A DNA stretch of 64,000 nt from Gemmatimonadales bacterium. GTDB lineage: Bacteria > Gemmatimonadota > Gemmatimonadetes > Gemmatimonadales > GWC2-71-9. A program made the position numbers and the translations under genes. The notes below the pieces were generated by a model. It had not been told where the DNA came from. It did not search any database and was given only the letters and a program-made list of their open reading frames with translations. Below are positions 1 to 8,955 of the stretch, piece after piece. Position 1 is the stretch's first letter. Every line of letters starts with the position of its first letter. Location of the stretch: the NCBI GenBank assembly GCA_036265815.1, contig DATAOI010000044.1:124001-188000 (forward strand). The letters run 5' to 3'.

Positions 1-714
1 TCCACCCGCCGCGTTCTGGAGGAAACCCAGCCGTTCGGCCAGATCGTCCCGCGAGGTGATCAGCAGGCCTCCGACCATGTCGCTATGGCCGTTGAGGTAC
101 TTGGTGGTGGAGTGCAGCACGATGTCCGCGCCGTGCTCGAGCGGGCGCTGGAAGAACGGCGTGGCGAAGGTGTTGTCCACCACGTAGAGATAGCCGTGGG
201 CCCGGGTCAGGTCTCCCACCGCGGCGAGGTCGACCAGATTCATCATCGGATTGGTCGGAGTCTCGCAGTAGATCATCCGTGTGGCCGGGGTGAGCGCGGC
301 CTCGATGGCATCGATCCCCCGCATGTCCACGAAGCTGAATCGCACCCCGAACTCGCCGTAGACCCGCTCCATCAGCCGGTGGGTGCCGCCGTAGACGTTG
401 TCCCCGCAGACGACGTGATCGCCCGAACGCAACAGCTTGAGCACGTTGTCGAGCGCGGCGAGCCCGGAGCCGAAGGCGAACCCATGGGTCCCGCCCTCCA
501 GACTGGCGACGTTGCGCTCGAGCGCCTCGCGGGTGGGGTTCTGGGTCCGCGCGTACTCGTAGCCTTTGTGCACTCCGAGCGCGGACTGCACGTAGGTCGA
601 GGTCTGGTAGATGGGCGTCATGACGGCGCCGGAGAGCGGCTCGGGCACCTGGCCCGCGTGGACCGACCGGGTGGCGAATCGGTGCTGGGGATCTGTCGGG
701 AGAATCCGGGTCAT
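1..714 (-). CDS. Trans-sulfuration PLP enzyme (cystathionine gamma-synthase-like), 3' end outside window
   Basis: N-terminal 238 residues of a Cys/Met-metabolism PLP-dependent enzyme; the 3' end lies beyond base 1. The translation shows the family's conserved blocks: YQTSTYV near residue 35, [13 protein letters not shown], a FGSGLAAL segment that contacts PLP phosphate, and [11 protein letters not shown], whose Lys forms the internal aldimine. The family includes cystathionine gamma-synthase, cystathionine beta/gamma-lyase and O-acetylhomoserine sulfhydrylase; the visible part does not decide between them. The ATG at 714 is the first start compatible with the homologous region; no strong ribosome-binding site is visible. 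It is divergent from the HD-GYP regulator gene at 802. Confidence 0.9.
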   Translation of the reverse strand, partial: MTRILPTDPQHRFATRSVHAGQVPEPLSGAVMTPIYQTSTYVQSALGVHKGYEYARTQNPTREALERNVASLEGGTHGFAFGSGLAALDNVLKLLRSGDHVVCGDNVYGGTHRLMERVYGEFGVRFSFVDMRGIDAIEAALTPATRMIYCETPTNPMMNLVDLAAVGDLTRAHGYLYVVDNTFATPFFQRPLEHGADIVLHSTTKYLNGHSDMVGGLLITSRDDLAERLGFLQNAAGG

Positions 715-801
715 CAGGGCCGGCGCCAGTGAGGGTGGCAGAAGCGTAATGGCGCGCCCCGCTCGGTTGAAGAGGGGGTGTGCCGCGGTTAGCTTCGGTG
801 C

Positions 802-1848
802 GTGATCTCCCCGACTTCCAGCGTCGTCACCGCGCGCTGCCTCGTTGTCGACGACGATGCCTCGGTCCGGCGCGCGCTCGCTCGCGTCGTCGAGTCCCAC
901 GGACTGGCCACCCTGGAAGCATCGTCCGGCGCCGAAGCGCTCGCGCTGCTGCAGCGCGATGGCGAAGTCCCCATCTGCATCAGCGACATCTACATGCCGG
1001 AGATGGACGGGGTCACCTTCCTGCGGGAGGCGCTGCGACTCTATCCGGACATGGCCATCATCATGCTCACCGGCGTGGCCGAGGTCACCACGGCGGTCGA
1101 GTGCCTCCAGCTCGGCGCGCTCGACTACATCTCCAAGCCGGTGCTGATCGAGGAGGTTCGGGCGCGGGTCGACAAGGCGCTGGAGAAGCGCGACCTCGTG
1201 CTGCAGAACCGGTTCTACCAGCAGAACCTGGAGGGCCGGGTCCGGGAGCTCGACCGCCGCAACAAGCAGTCGCTCATCAACGGAGTGCAGACGCTGGTCC
1301 ACGCGCTGGAGGCGAAGGACGCCTACACCAGCGGCCATTCCACCCGGGTGAGCCGATACGCCGTCAAGACCGCCGTGCAGCTCGGCTACACCGGCGAGCG
1401 GCTGGAGCAGATCCGTCTGGGCGGGGAGCTGCACGACATCGGGAAGATCGGAACCCGGGAGGACATCCTGAACAAGCCGGGGCCGTTGAGTCCCGAGGAG
1501 TTCGAGCACATCAAGGGTCACGTGACGCTGGGCGAGAGGATCCTGGCGCCATCCCTCGCCGAATCGCCCATCGTCCTGCAGATCGTCCGCTCGCACCACG
1601 AGCGGCTCGACGGCGGCGGTTTTCCCGACGGGCTCCAGGCCGAGGACATCCCGGTCGAAGCGAGAATCGTCGCGGTGGTGGATGCGTTCGACGCCATGAC
1701 CACCAACCGGGCGTACCGTCCGTCCCGCACGCCGGCCGACGCCGTCGACGAGCTCAAGCGCTGTGCCGGTACCCACTTCTACCCGCCGGCCGTGGACGCC
1801 TTCCTGCGGGCGTTCAGCGACGTCTCCGCTCTTCCCATCTCCCTCTGA
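802..1848 (+). CDS. HD-GYP domain response regulator (putative c-di-GMP phosphodiesterase)
   Basis: 348-residue two-domain protein. Residues 12-127 form a CheY-like receiver with acidic pocket DDD (17-19), phospho-acceptor Asp62 in SDIYMPEMDG, and the conserved Lys112 of SKP. A helical linker (130-160) leads to an HD-GYP domain with GELHDIGKIG (His211-Asp212) and HHERLDGGGFPDG near 265-277. HD-GYP proteins hydrolyse cyclic di-GMP to pGpG/GMP. The signature tripeptide reads GFP rather than GYP here, a conservative change. The start is a GTG with poor Shine-Dalgarno. The glmM gene follows 17 bases later on the same strand. A phosphorelay input is implied, but no adjacent histidine kinase is present. 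Confidence 0.9.
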   Translation: MISPTSSVVTARCLVVDDDASVRRALARVVESHGLATLEASSGAEALALLQRDGEVPICISDIYMPEMDGVTFLREALRLYPDMAIIMLTGVAEVTTAVECLQLGALDYISKPVLIEEVRARVDKALEKRDLVLQNRFYQQNLEGRVRELDRRNKQSLINGVQTLVHALEAKDAYTSGHSTRVSRYAVKTAVQLGYTGERLEQIRLGGELHDIGKIGTREDILNKPGPLSPEEFEHIKGHVTLGERILAPSLAESPIVLQIVRSHHERLDGGGFPDGLQAEDIPVEARIVAVVDAFDAMTTNRAYRPSRTPADAVDELKRCAGTHFYPPAVDAFLRAFSDVSALPISL

Positions 1849-1865
1849 CAGTCGAGCCGCCGCCC

Positions 1866-3269
1866 GTGCCGATCTCAGACACGCTCATGATCAGCGTCTC
1901 CGGCATGCGGGGGCACGTCGGCACCGACCTCACACCCGAGCTGGTGGCACGCCACGCGGCGGCACTGGGCGCCTGGGTGCGCACGTCCCCGCTGGGACAG
2001 GTCGCCAGCGCGGACCGGCTGAGCCAGCGCCCGGCGGTCGTGCTCGGCCGGGACAGCCGGACCAGCGGCCCGATGTTCGCGCGAGCCGCGGCGGCGGGCC
2101 TGATGTCGGTCGGGGTGGATGTGATCGACCTGGGCGTAGTGCCTACCCCGACCGTTCAGATGGCCGTGGAACACCATCGCGCGGGCGCGGGTTTGATCCT
2201 GACGGCGAGCCACAACCCGATCGAGTGGAACGCGCTCAAATTCGTCGGCCCGGATGGAATCTTCCTGGACGCCGAGTCGGGCGAGCGGGTGCGGGCGCTG
2301 GCCGAAGAAGGGCCTCCGCGGATGGGGTGGGACGGGATCGGCCGAGTGCGGGAGGACCCGAAAGCGGTCGAGCGGCACCTCGAGGCGATCCTGGCGCTGC
2401 CTATGATCGGCGTCACCGCGATCCGCAACCGGCGATTCCATGTTGCGGTCGATTGTGTCCGGGGTGCCGGCGCCACGGCCGTCCCAGCATTGCTGGAGCG
2501 CTTGGGGTGCAGGATGAGCGGGATCAACCTGGAGACGGACGGACAGTTCCCGCGGGCGCCGGAGCCGATCCCTGAGAACCTCGGTGACCTCGGACGCCTG
2601 GTGCGCGAGAGCGGCGCCGCGATCGGATTCGCGGTCGATCCGGACGTCGACCGGCTGGCGCTGGTGGACGAGACCGGCCGGCCGATCGGCGAAGATTATA
2701 CCCTCGCCTTTGCGGTGCGAGCGGTGTTGAACGGGCGCACCAGTGCGGCGGAGACACCCACGGTCGTGGCCAACCTGTCGACCAGCCTGGTGGTGGAGGA
2801 CGCCGCGCGAGCCGGCGGGGCGCGCTTGGTGCGGGCCCCGGTCGGGGAAGCCAACGTAGCCCGTACCATCCGGGACCAGGGCGCCCTGATCGGCGGCGAA
2901 GGCAACGGCGGAGTGATGCTGCCGGCCCTGCATATCGGGCGCGACGCGCCTCTGGGGCTGGCCCTGATCTTGCATCTCCTTGCCTCGACTGGGGGTACAG
3001 TGTCCGAGCTGGTCGACGCCGCACCCCGGTACACGATCGTCAAGGCGAAGGGTCCACGCTCGGAGCTCCGGCCGCTGTACCGGCGGCTGGAGAAGCGGTT
3101 TCCCGATGCGGAGCAGGATGAGCGGGATGGTTTGCGGTTGTCGTGGCGGGACCGCTGGCTTCACGTCCGGCCCTCGGGAACCGAGCCGATCGTCCGTCTC
3201 ATCGCCGAAGCTCCGACCACAGCCGACGCAGACGCCTTAATCGAGGCAGCCCGGTCACTCTTGCACTGA
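1866..3269 (+). CDS. glmM: Phosphoglucosamine mutase-like phosphohexomutase
   Basis: 467-residue alpha-D-phosphohexomutase. Visible motifs: SGMRG at the N-terminus, TASHNP (113-118) with phospho-Ser115, metal loop DPDVDR (258-263, a variant of DGDADR), sugar loop GEGNGG and phosphate-binding RPSGTEP near the C-terminus. GlmM converts glucosamine-6-P to glucosamine-1-P for UDP-GlcNAc synthesis. The family also holds phosphomannomutases and phosphoglucomutases, and the motif set alone does not separate them. The immediate downstream neighbour glmS, 13 bases away, supports GlmM. The start is GTG 1866; an in-frame ATG at 1887 would remove only seven residues. Confidence 0.85.
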   Translation: MPISDTLMISVSGMRGHVGTDLTPELVARHAAALGAWVRTSPLGQVASADRLSQRPAVVLGRDSRTSGPMFARAAAAGLMSVGVDVIDLGVVPTPTVQMAVEHHRAGAGLILTASHNPIEWNALKFVGPDGIFLDAESGERVRALAEEGPPRMGWDGIGRVREDPKAVERHLEAILALPMIGVTAIRNRRFHVAVDCVRGAGATAVPALLERLGCRMSGINLETDGQFPRAPEPIPENLGDLGRLVRESGAAIGFAVDPDVDRLALVDETGRPIGEDYTLAFAVRAVLNGRTSAAETPTVVANLSTSLVVEDAARAGGARLVRAPVGEANVARTIRDQGALIGGEGNGGVMLPALHIGRDAPLGLALILHLLASTGGTVSELVDAAPRYTIVKAKGPRSELRPLYRRLEKRFPDAEQDERDGLRLSWRDRWLHVRPSGTEPIVRLIAEAPTTADADALIEAARSLLH

Positions 3270-3282
3270 GGTTCATGGCTCG

Positions 3283-5112
3283 ATGTGTGGCATCGTAGGA
3301 TACATCGGACCCCGGCAGGCGGCGGGGCTGCTGGTCGAAGGGCTGCGGCGGCTGGAGTACCGGGGGTACGACTCCTCCGGCATCGCCGTGGTAAACGGCA
3401 GCGGTCTCAAGATCGCGAAGGCGGCGGGCAAGCTCTCGATGCTGGAGCAGGAGCTGGAGCGGGGCATCCCGTCCGGTACCATCGGCATCGGGCACACCCG
3501 CTGGGCCACGCACGGCGCTCCCACCACTCCCAACGCGCATCCCCACACCGATCAGTCGGGCCGGATCGCGGTCATCCACAACGGCATCATCGAGAACTCG
3601 AGCGCCATCCGGAAGGCGCTGGAGCAGCGCGGCCACGCCTTCAACTCCGAGACCGACACCGAGGTCCTGGCACACCTGGTGGGTGAGTTCTACCAGGGCA
3701 ACCTGGAAGAGGCAGTGGCCAACGCGCTCCGGGACGTGGACGGGGCCTACGGCCTGGCGTTCATCTCCTCGGACGAGCCCGACGTCCTGGTAGCGGCCCG
3801 CAAGGGATCGCCGCTGCTGGTGGGCGTGGGCGAGAACGAGTTCTTCGTTGCCTCGGACGCATCCCCACTGCTGCAGTACACCCGCTCGGTGGTCTACCTG
3901 GACGATGGGGAGATGGTGGTGCTGACCCGCGACGGATACCGGGTCCGCAACCTGGAGACGACCCGGATCGAGAAGCCGGTGAACCAGCTCGACTGGGACC
4001 TGGCCACCATCGAGCGGAACGGGTATCCCCATTTCATGCTGAAGGAGATCTGCGAGCAGCCGGAGAGCCTCTGCAACACGCTCCGGGGCCACCTGCTCGA
4101 GGAAGAGGGCACCGCGCGGGTCAGCGGCCTCAACCTGAGCGACGACGATCTCAAACAGGTCCAGCGGATCATCATCACGGCGTGCGGCACCTCGTGGCAC
4201 TCCGCGCTGATCGGCGAGTACATGCTGGAGGAGATGGCCCGGGTGCCGGTGGAGGTGGAATACGCCTCGGAGTTCCGCTACCGGAACCCGGTAGTCGACC
4301 AGAGCACGCTGGTGATCGGCATCTCCCAGTCGGGCGAGACGGCGGACACGCTGGCCGCCATCCGGGAAGCCAAGCGGCGGGGGGCGCGGACCGTGGGGCT
4401 GGTGAACGTGGTGGGCTCGACCATCGCGCGCGAGGTGGACGGCGGCATCTATCTCCACGCGGGGCCGGAGGTGGGGGTGGCCAGCACCAAGGCGTTCACC
4501 AGCCAGGTGGCGGCGCTGGCCCTGGTGACGCTTCGGATGGCGCGGCTGCGCAACCTCAGCATCCTCCAGGGGCGGCAGTTCATCCAGGCGTTGCGGAAGC
4601 TGCCCGAGCAGATCGGCGAGATCCTGGAGCGCACCTCGGAGGTCGAGCGGCTCGCGCACCGGTTCCTGGGCACCACCCGGAACGCGCTCTACCTGGGCCG
4701 GGGCGTCAACTTCCCGGTGGCCCTGGAAGGCGCGCTCAAGCTCAAGGAGATCTCCTACATCCACGCCGAGGGGTACCCGGCGGCGGAGATGAAGCACGGC
4801 CCGATCGCGCTGATCGACGAGAACATGCCGGTGGTATTCATCGCCCCGCGCGACGCGGTGCACTCCAAGATCGTGTCGAACATCGAGGAGGTAAAGGCGC
4901 GGGGCGGGAAGGTGCTCGCGCTGATCAACGCGGGGGACAGCGAGATCGAGCGGCTGGCGGATGCGACGTTCACCATCCCGGAGACGCTGGATACGCTGAC
5001 GCCGATCCTGACCAGCATCCCGCTCCAGCTCTTGTCGTACTACGTGGCGGTGTCGCGGGGGTGCAACGTGGACCAGCCGAGGAACTTGGCGAAGTCGGTG
5101 ACGGTGGAGTAA
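3283..5112 (+). CDS. glmS: Glutamine-fructose-6-phosphate aminotransferase (isomerizing)
   Basis: 609 residues, the usual GlmS length. The N-terminal Ntn glutaminase begins MCGIVGYIG, so Cys2 becomes the catalytic N-terminal Cys; it includes the glutamine-binding HTRWATHG segment. Two SIS isomerase domains follow, with TACGTSWHS and SQSGETADT in the first and an EGALKLKEISYIHAE stretch in the second. The C-terminus DQPRNLAKSVTVE is the family's conserved tail that closes the active site. It makes glucosamine-6-phosphate from fructose-6-P and glutamine, the first step toward UDP-GlcNAc. It forms a two-gene unit with glmM. With only 13 bases upstream there is no room for a glmS ribozyme. Confidence 0.97.
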   Translation: MCGIVGYIGPRQAAGLLVEGLRRLEYRGYDSSGIAVVNGSGLKIAKAAGKLSMLEQELERGIPSGTIGIGHTRWATHGAPTTPNAHPHTDQSGRIAVIHNGIIENSSAIRKALEQRGHAFNSETDTEVLAHLVGEFYQGNLEEAVANALRDVDGAYGLAFISSDEPDVLVAARKGSPLLVGVGENEFFVASDASPLLQYTRSVVYLDDGEMVVLTRDGYRVRNLETTRIEKPVNQLDWDLATIERNGYPHFMLKEICEQPESLCNTLRGHLLEEEGTARVSGLNLSDDDLKQVQRIIITACGTSWHSALIGEYMLEEMARVPVEVEYASEFRYRNPVVDQSTLVIGISQSGETADTLAAIREAKRRGARTVGLVNVVGSTIAREVDGGIYLHAGPEVGVASTKAFTSQVAALALVTLRMARLRNLSILQGRQFIQALRKLPEQIGEILERTSEVERLAHRFLGTTRNALYLGRGVNFPVALEGALKLKEISYIHAEGYPAAEMKHGPIALIDENMPVVFIAPRDAVHSKIVSNIEEVKARGGKVLALINAGDSEIERLADATFTIPETLDTLTPILTSIPLQLLSYYVAVSRGCNVDQPRNLAKSVTVE

Positions 5113-5183
5113 GCCTACCTCACGGAGCCTTGAGACTGGCTGAGACGATCTCACCTAGTACGGCGGGGACGCTGCAGCTACGG

Positions 5184-6071
5184 CTACTCCTCCCTCGGCA
5201 TCCTCCACGTCGCCCCCACCTCACGCCCCACCACCCGCCACCGCTCCTCCCCCGCCGCCGCCAGCAGCCGCTCCAGCGGCTCGTCCACCGGCTCCCGGCT
5301 CAATCGGAACGTCGAATGGTGCACCGGCAGGACGTACTCGGCGCCGAGCATCCGCGCCATGCGCCAGGCCTCTTCCGGCGAGGCGTGATTGTAGATCCAT
5401 GGGTCGTACGCCCCGATCGGCAGGATGGCGAGATCCACCGGGCCGTGCTCGCGGAGCCGCGCGAAGGCATCGGTGTACGCGGTGTCGCCCGCGAAGACCA
5501 CGCGCCGCCCGGCCTTCTCCACCAGGTACCCGCCGTAGCCTCGGTGGCGGTCGGTGATCATCCGGGCGCCCCAGTGCCGCACCTCCACCGACTCCAGCCG
5601 GAGATCGCCGATCTCGGCCGAGCTTCCCCAGGCCAGCTCGTGGACGGAGCGGAATCGGCGGACCAAGTCCCGGTTGCCCGGCTGCACCACGACGGGCGTG
5701 CTTCGGGGCAGCCGGGCGAGGGTGCCGAGGTCGGTGTGGTCCATGTGGGCGTGGGAGAGCAGGACCGCGTTGAGCCGTGGCAGCTCGCGCGCCCGGAGCG
5801 CGGGCTGAATGAGCCGCCGGGGGCCCAGCTTGGCGAACCCTCTGCCGATCCCGATGCGCTGCTCCAGGACGGGGTCGGTGAGCAGCCAGTCGCCCAGGAA
5901 GTTGATCAGGACGGTCGCATGGCCGAGCCAGGAGACCGTGAGCGCGTCGTTCGCCCAGGTGCCGGGGCTCGGGTGGTGCAGCGCCGGGAGGACGGGCGGT
6001 GCGGGGGACCGGTGGGTCACCGCATTGCGCGCGTACCTGCCCGCGAATGCGAGCTGCTGTTTGAGTGCCAT
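5184..6071 (-). CDS. MBL-fold metallohydrolase (UlaG/NAPE-PLD-like)
   Basis: 295 residues. A beta-lactamase-fold metal site is evident: GHATVLIN near residue 50, SHAHMDHTD (the HxHxDH motif) near 108, and GDTAYTDAF supplying a later metal-bridging Asp. The PVHHSTF segment near the C-terminus provides another His. The overall arrangement resembles UlaG and N-acyl-phosphatidylethanolamine phospholipase D relatives rather than glyoxalase II. The substrate is not deducible. The gene converges with glmS and is divergent from dtd, with about 215 bases of shared upstream DNA that holds a palindromic repeat. Confidence 0.85.
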   Translation of the reverse strand: MALKQQLAFAGRYARNAVTHRSPAPPVLPALHHPSPGTWANDALTVSWLGHATVLINFLGDWLLTDPVLEQRIGIGRGFAKLGPRRLIQPALRARELPRLNAVLLSHAHMDHTDLGTLARLPRSTPVVVQPGNRDLVRRFRSVHELAWGSSAEIGDLRLESVEVRHWGARMITDRHRGYGGYLVEKAGRRVVFAGDTAYTDAFARLREHGPVDLAILPIGAYDPWIYNHASPEEAWRMARMLGAEYVLPVHHSTFRLSREPVDEPLERLLAAAGEERWRVVGREVGATWRMPREE

Positions 6072-6154
6072 ATCTCCAGTTTCGGTCGGCCTGCGACCAT
6101 CTCTATGTTGCGATACTCAACAAGCGCCGACAGTGTGATCCTGAACGTGGCGCT

Positions 6155-6192
6155 GTCATCCCGAGGGAGCGGAGCGACCGAGGGATCTTCTC
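6155..6192. repeat. Palindromic intergenic repeat (REP-like)
   Basis: Between the divergent MBL-fold and dtd genes. The sequence runs from GTCATCCCGAGGG through GAGCGGAGCGACC to GAGGGATC, so its ends pair (ATCCC with GGGAT) around a GAGCGGAGCG centre. A similar GAGCGAAGCGAGGG core appears in the hairpin downstream of dnaK (45962-46020). Such elements are commonly dispersed intergenic palindromes; no copy was seen inside genes here. Confidence 0.5.
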
Positions 6193-6288
6193 ACCCGGAT
6201 CGGACCTCCGCCGCCGCGGTCGGGGAGCAGCGAGCAAAATCCCTACACCGCGATGAACGATAATCACCTCCACCCCGGCGGTCCGGCC

Positions 6289-6732
6289 ATGCGCGTAGTG
6301 CTCCAACGAGTCTCCCAAGCGTCCGTCACCATAGACGGACGGGTGGCCGGCGCCATTGGCCAGGGGTTCTGCCTGCTCGTCGGGTTCACTCACGGCGACA
6401 CCGCCGCGCAGGTAGATTGGATGGCGGAGAAAGTGGCCGGACTCCGCCTCTTCTCCGACGCCGCCGGCAAGATGAATCTCGGCCTGTCCGACGTAGGTGG
6501 CGGGGTGCTGGTGATCTCCCAGTTCACCCTCTACGGCGATGCTGCCAAGGGGCGCCGCCCGTCGTTCATCGACGCCGCCGGTCCCGACCTCGCCGAGCCG
6601 CTGTATCAGCGCTTCGTGGCCGCGCTACGGGCCTTGGGCCTCGACGTCGCGACCGGTGAGTTCGGCGCCAACATGCAGGTGGAGATCCATAACGATGGCC
6701 CCGTCACCCTCATCCTGGACCGCACTTCATGA
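6289..6732 (+). CDS. dtd: D-aminoacyl-tRNA deacylase
   Basis: 147 residues from the ATG at 6289; the longer reading from 6253 adds twelve non-conserved residues. The start [13 protein letters not shown] is the family's standard N-terminus. Active-site blocks are SQFTLYGD and the C-terminal NDGPVT, containing the Gly-cis-Pro element that screens for D-amino acids. It recycles D-aminoacyl-tRNAs by releasing free tRNA. The stop overlaps the maf start (ATGATG across the stop), so the two genes are probably co-translated. Confidence 0.95.
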   Translation: MRVVLQRVSQASVTIDGRVAGAIGQGFCLLVGFTHGDTAAQVDWMAEKVAGLRLFSDAAGKMNLGLSDVGGGVLVISQFTLYGDAAKGRRPSFIDAAGPDLAEPLYQRFVAALRALGLDVATGEFGANMQVEIHNDGPVTLILDRTS

Positions 6733-7334
6733 TGTCTGAGCCGCTCACCCTCGCCTCCTCCTCTCCCCGCCGCCGGCAGCTCCTGGAGATGCTGGGCATG
6801 CCCGTCCGGGTGTACGTCCCCAACATCGCCGAGGTGCGACGGGTGGTGGAGACGCCGGTGGACTACGTGGAGCGGCTGGCGAGGGAGAAAGCGCTGAGCG
6901 TGCCCGGCGCCCTGGTGCTGGGGGCCGACACCACAGTCGTGGTGCGGGACGAGGTCCTGGAGAAGCCCGTCGACCCCGCCGACGCGCTCCGGATGCTGAA
7001 GAAGCTGCAGGGCCGCACTCACCAGGTGGTGACCTCGGTGGCCCTGGTGGCCGCCGAGGCGCTGCATCAAGCCACCGACGTCACCAACGTCACCTTCCGC
7101 CGGCTGAGCGATCAGTACCTGAGAGCGTACATCGCGACCGGCGAGCCAATGGACAAGGCCGGTGCCTATGGCATCCAGGGATACGGCGCGGCACTGGTGG
7201 AGCGGATCGAAGGCGACTTCTTCAGCGTGATGGGCCTGCCGATCCGGCTGGTGCTGGGCCTGCTGGAGCAGGCCGGACACCCCTACCGCTTCAACGGCCG
7301 CGCCGGCACCACCGAGGTGATCGAGGCCCACTGA
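6729..7334 (+). CDS. Maf-family nucleotide pyrophosphatase
   Basis: 201 residues. The N-terminus [16 protein letters not shown] matches the Maf signature, and [18 protein letters not shown] carries the catalytic Asp. Maf proteins hydrolyse non-canonical or canonical NTPs (dTTP/UTP or m7GTP type) to the monophosphate; the subtype is not assigned. Two adjacent ATG codons at 6729 and 6732 are possible starts. It overlaps dtd by 4 bases. Its 3' end overlaps the convergent cyclase gene by about 50 bases, so both coding strands are used there. Confidence 0.92.
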   Translation: MMSEPLTLASSSPRRRQLLEMLGMPVRVYVPNIAEVRRVVETPVDYVERLAREKALSVPGALVLGADTTVVVRDEVLEKPVDPADALRMLKKLQGRTHQVVTSVALVAAEALHQATDVTNVTFRRLSDQYLRAYIATGEPMDKAGAYGIQGYGAALVERIEGDFFSVMGLPIRLVLGLLEQAGHPYRFNGRAGTTEVIEAH

Positions 7335-8941
7335 GCAGAGACGCCGTCCGGCCGCACCCGGTAGACCTGCACCACCTGCGCCTTCCCCCTGAGCCCCATG
7401 TCGGGCAGGTATTCGCAGTCCACCTGATCGTGCAGCACCCGCAGGAACGCCTCACTGACCAGAATCTCCCCCGGCCCGGCCAGCGCGCAGAGCCGCGCGG
7501 CCACGTTCACCGGGTCGCCGATCACGGTGTACTCCAGCCGGCGGTGGCTGCCGATGTTGCCGGCGAAGACGTCGCCGTGGTTGATCCCGATCCCGACCCG
7601 GATCTCAGGGCGTCCCTGGCTGGCCCAGCGCCGGTTGAGCTCGGCGATGGCCTGCTGCATCGCCACCGCGGCGTGGATGGCGCGGTCGGGATCGCCCGGA
7701 TGGGCGATGGGCGCGCCCCACAGCGCCATGATCGCGTCGCCGATGAACTTGTCGAGCGTGCCGCCGTGCTCGAAGATCACCTCGACCATCTCGCTGAAGT
7801 ACTCACTCAGGAGCCGGGCGATCGCGTCCGGATCCATCGACTCCGCCATGGCGGTGAAGCCGCGCACGTCGCTGAAGAGCACCGTCACCGGCCGCCGGTC
7901 GCCACCGAGGGGCGTGGCGCTCTCCTGCTGGGCGATCTCCGCCGCCACGTTAGGCGCGAAGTAGCGCTCGAAGTTGGAGCGCACCATGCTCTCGTGCCGG
8001 ATCTGCTCGGCGTAGCGGCTGTTCTTGATCCCCACCGCCGCAAGACCGCTGAACGCCACCAGGAACTGCAGGTCCTCATCGGTGAAGGTGGTGGGCGCGG
8101 TGACATTGTCGACGTACAGGAGCCCCAGCACCCGCTCGGGCGAGGCCATGAGCGGTGAGCACATGGCACTCCGCACACTCTGCATCACGATCGACTTGCC
8201 CTTGAACCGGGCATCCGCCCCCGTGTTCTGGGATACCACGGCGATCCGCTCCTCGATCACCTTCTCTGCGATGGAGCGCGGCACCTGCTGGGGCTGGACG
8301 TCCCCATGACGGCTGCGGGAAATGGTGGGCACCACCTCGCCGGTCTGCTCGTTTCGGAGGGCAATGGTGACCCGGTCGACGTTCATGATCTCGAACGTCA
8401 TGTCGACGATGTTGCGGAGCAGCCGCTCCAGGTCGAGCTCGGCGGACAGCTTCTGGGAGACCTCCAGCAGCATCGACAGCTTCATCGCCTGTCGAGCCTC
8501 GCCGGTGGTGGCGGAGACTTTGAGCTGGCTGCCGGCGTTGGGGCCGTCGCGACTGGTGAGGCCCGGCGGCCCGCCGCCGCTCACCATCAGCTGTCGCACG
8601 ATGGTGCCGGCCGGCGGCGGCGCCTCCGCGGCGATCCGCGCGGCGCCCGAGGACCGGGCCGACCGGAGCCGAAAGACCATCTTGCCGAAGGTGATCGCGT
8701 CGTCCGGCCGGAGCCGGCCGCTGGTCACCCGGATGCCGTTGATGCAGGTGCCGTTGGAGCTTCCGAGATCGGTGACCTGCACCTCCTCGGGACCGGCGGT
8801 CAGCTCGGCGTGGCGCCGGGAGATGGTGGGATCGTGGAGGGGAATGTCACTACCCAGCCCGCGCCCGACGACCAGGCTCCGACCCGGGGGGAGCTCGAAG
8901 CTCTGGTCACCCTCGACGCTGACGAGGCGGAACGGAGGCAT
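7283..8941 (-). CDS. FHA-GAF-class III adenylate/guanylate cyclase
   Basis: 552 residues from ATG 8941. Domains: FHA (about 1-95) with VVGRGLGSDI and ISRRHAEL, which binds phosphothreonine; a linker rich in Ala/Pro; a GAF domain (about 160-320) beginning MKLSMLLEVSQKLSAE; and a C-terminal class III cyclase domain (about 350-530). The cyclase domain shows metal residues in FSDVRGFT and FIGDAIMALWG, and the dimer-arm NVAARLC region. It likely makes cAMP in response to a ligand and to a phosphoprotein partner. The FHA domain fits with Ser/Thr kinases elsewhere in the window, but a direct link is inference. It is the last gene of a run with trpE; the gap to the trpE stop is 14 bases. Confidence 0.9.
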   Translation of the reverse strand: MPPFRLVSVEGDQSFELPPGRSLVVGRGLGSDIPLHDPTISRRHAELTAGPEEVQVTDLGSSNGTCINGIRVTSGRLRPDDAITFGKMVFRLRSARSSGAARIAAEAPPPAGTIVRQLMVSGGGPPGLTSRDGPNAGSQLKVSATTGEARQAMKLSMLLEVSQKLSAELDLERLLRNIVDMTFEIMNVDRVTIALRNEQTGEVVPTISRSRHGDVQPQQVPRSIAEKVIEERIAVVSQNTGADARFKGKSIVMQSVRSAMCSPLMASPERVLGLLYVDNVTAPTTFTDEDLQFLVAFSGLAAVGIKNSRYAEQIRHESMVRSNFERYFAPNVAAEIAQQESATPLGGDRRPVTVLFSDVRGFTAMAESMDPDAIARLLSEYFSEMVEVIFEHGGTLDKFIGDAIMALWGAPIAHPGDPDRAIHAAVAMQQAIAELNRRWASQGRPEIRVGIGINHGDVFAGNIGSHRRLEYTVIGDPVNVAARLCALAGPGEILVSEAFLRVLHDQVDCEYLPDMGLRGKAQVVQVYRVRPDGVSAQWASITSVVPARPLKR

Positions 8942-8955
8942 GCCGAAATATAGGG

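Noticed and set aside
1875-3164. Long minus-strand open frame opposite glmM
   Set aside because: High-GC sequence gives long antisense frames. This one has no motif, is rich in Arg/Pro/His, and mirrors the codon pattern of the true gene.
3270-3282. glmS ribozyme / riboswitch before glmS
   Set aside because: Only 13 bases separate glmM and glmS, and the sequence upstream is coding; no room for the ribozyme core.
3199-5154. 651-residue open frame opposite glmS
   Set aside because: Antisense shadow of glmS with biased composition and no homology-like pattern.
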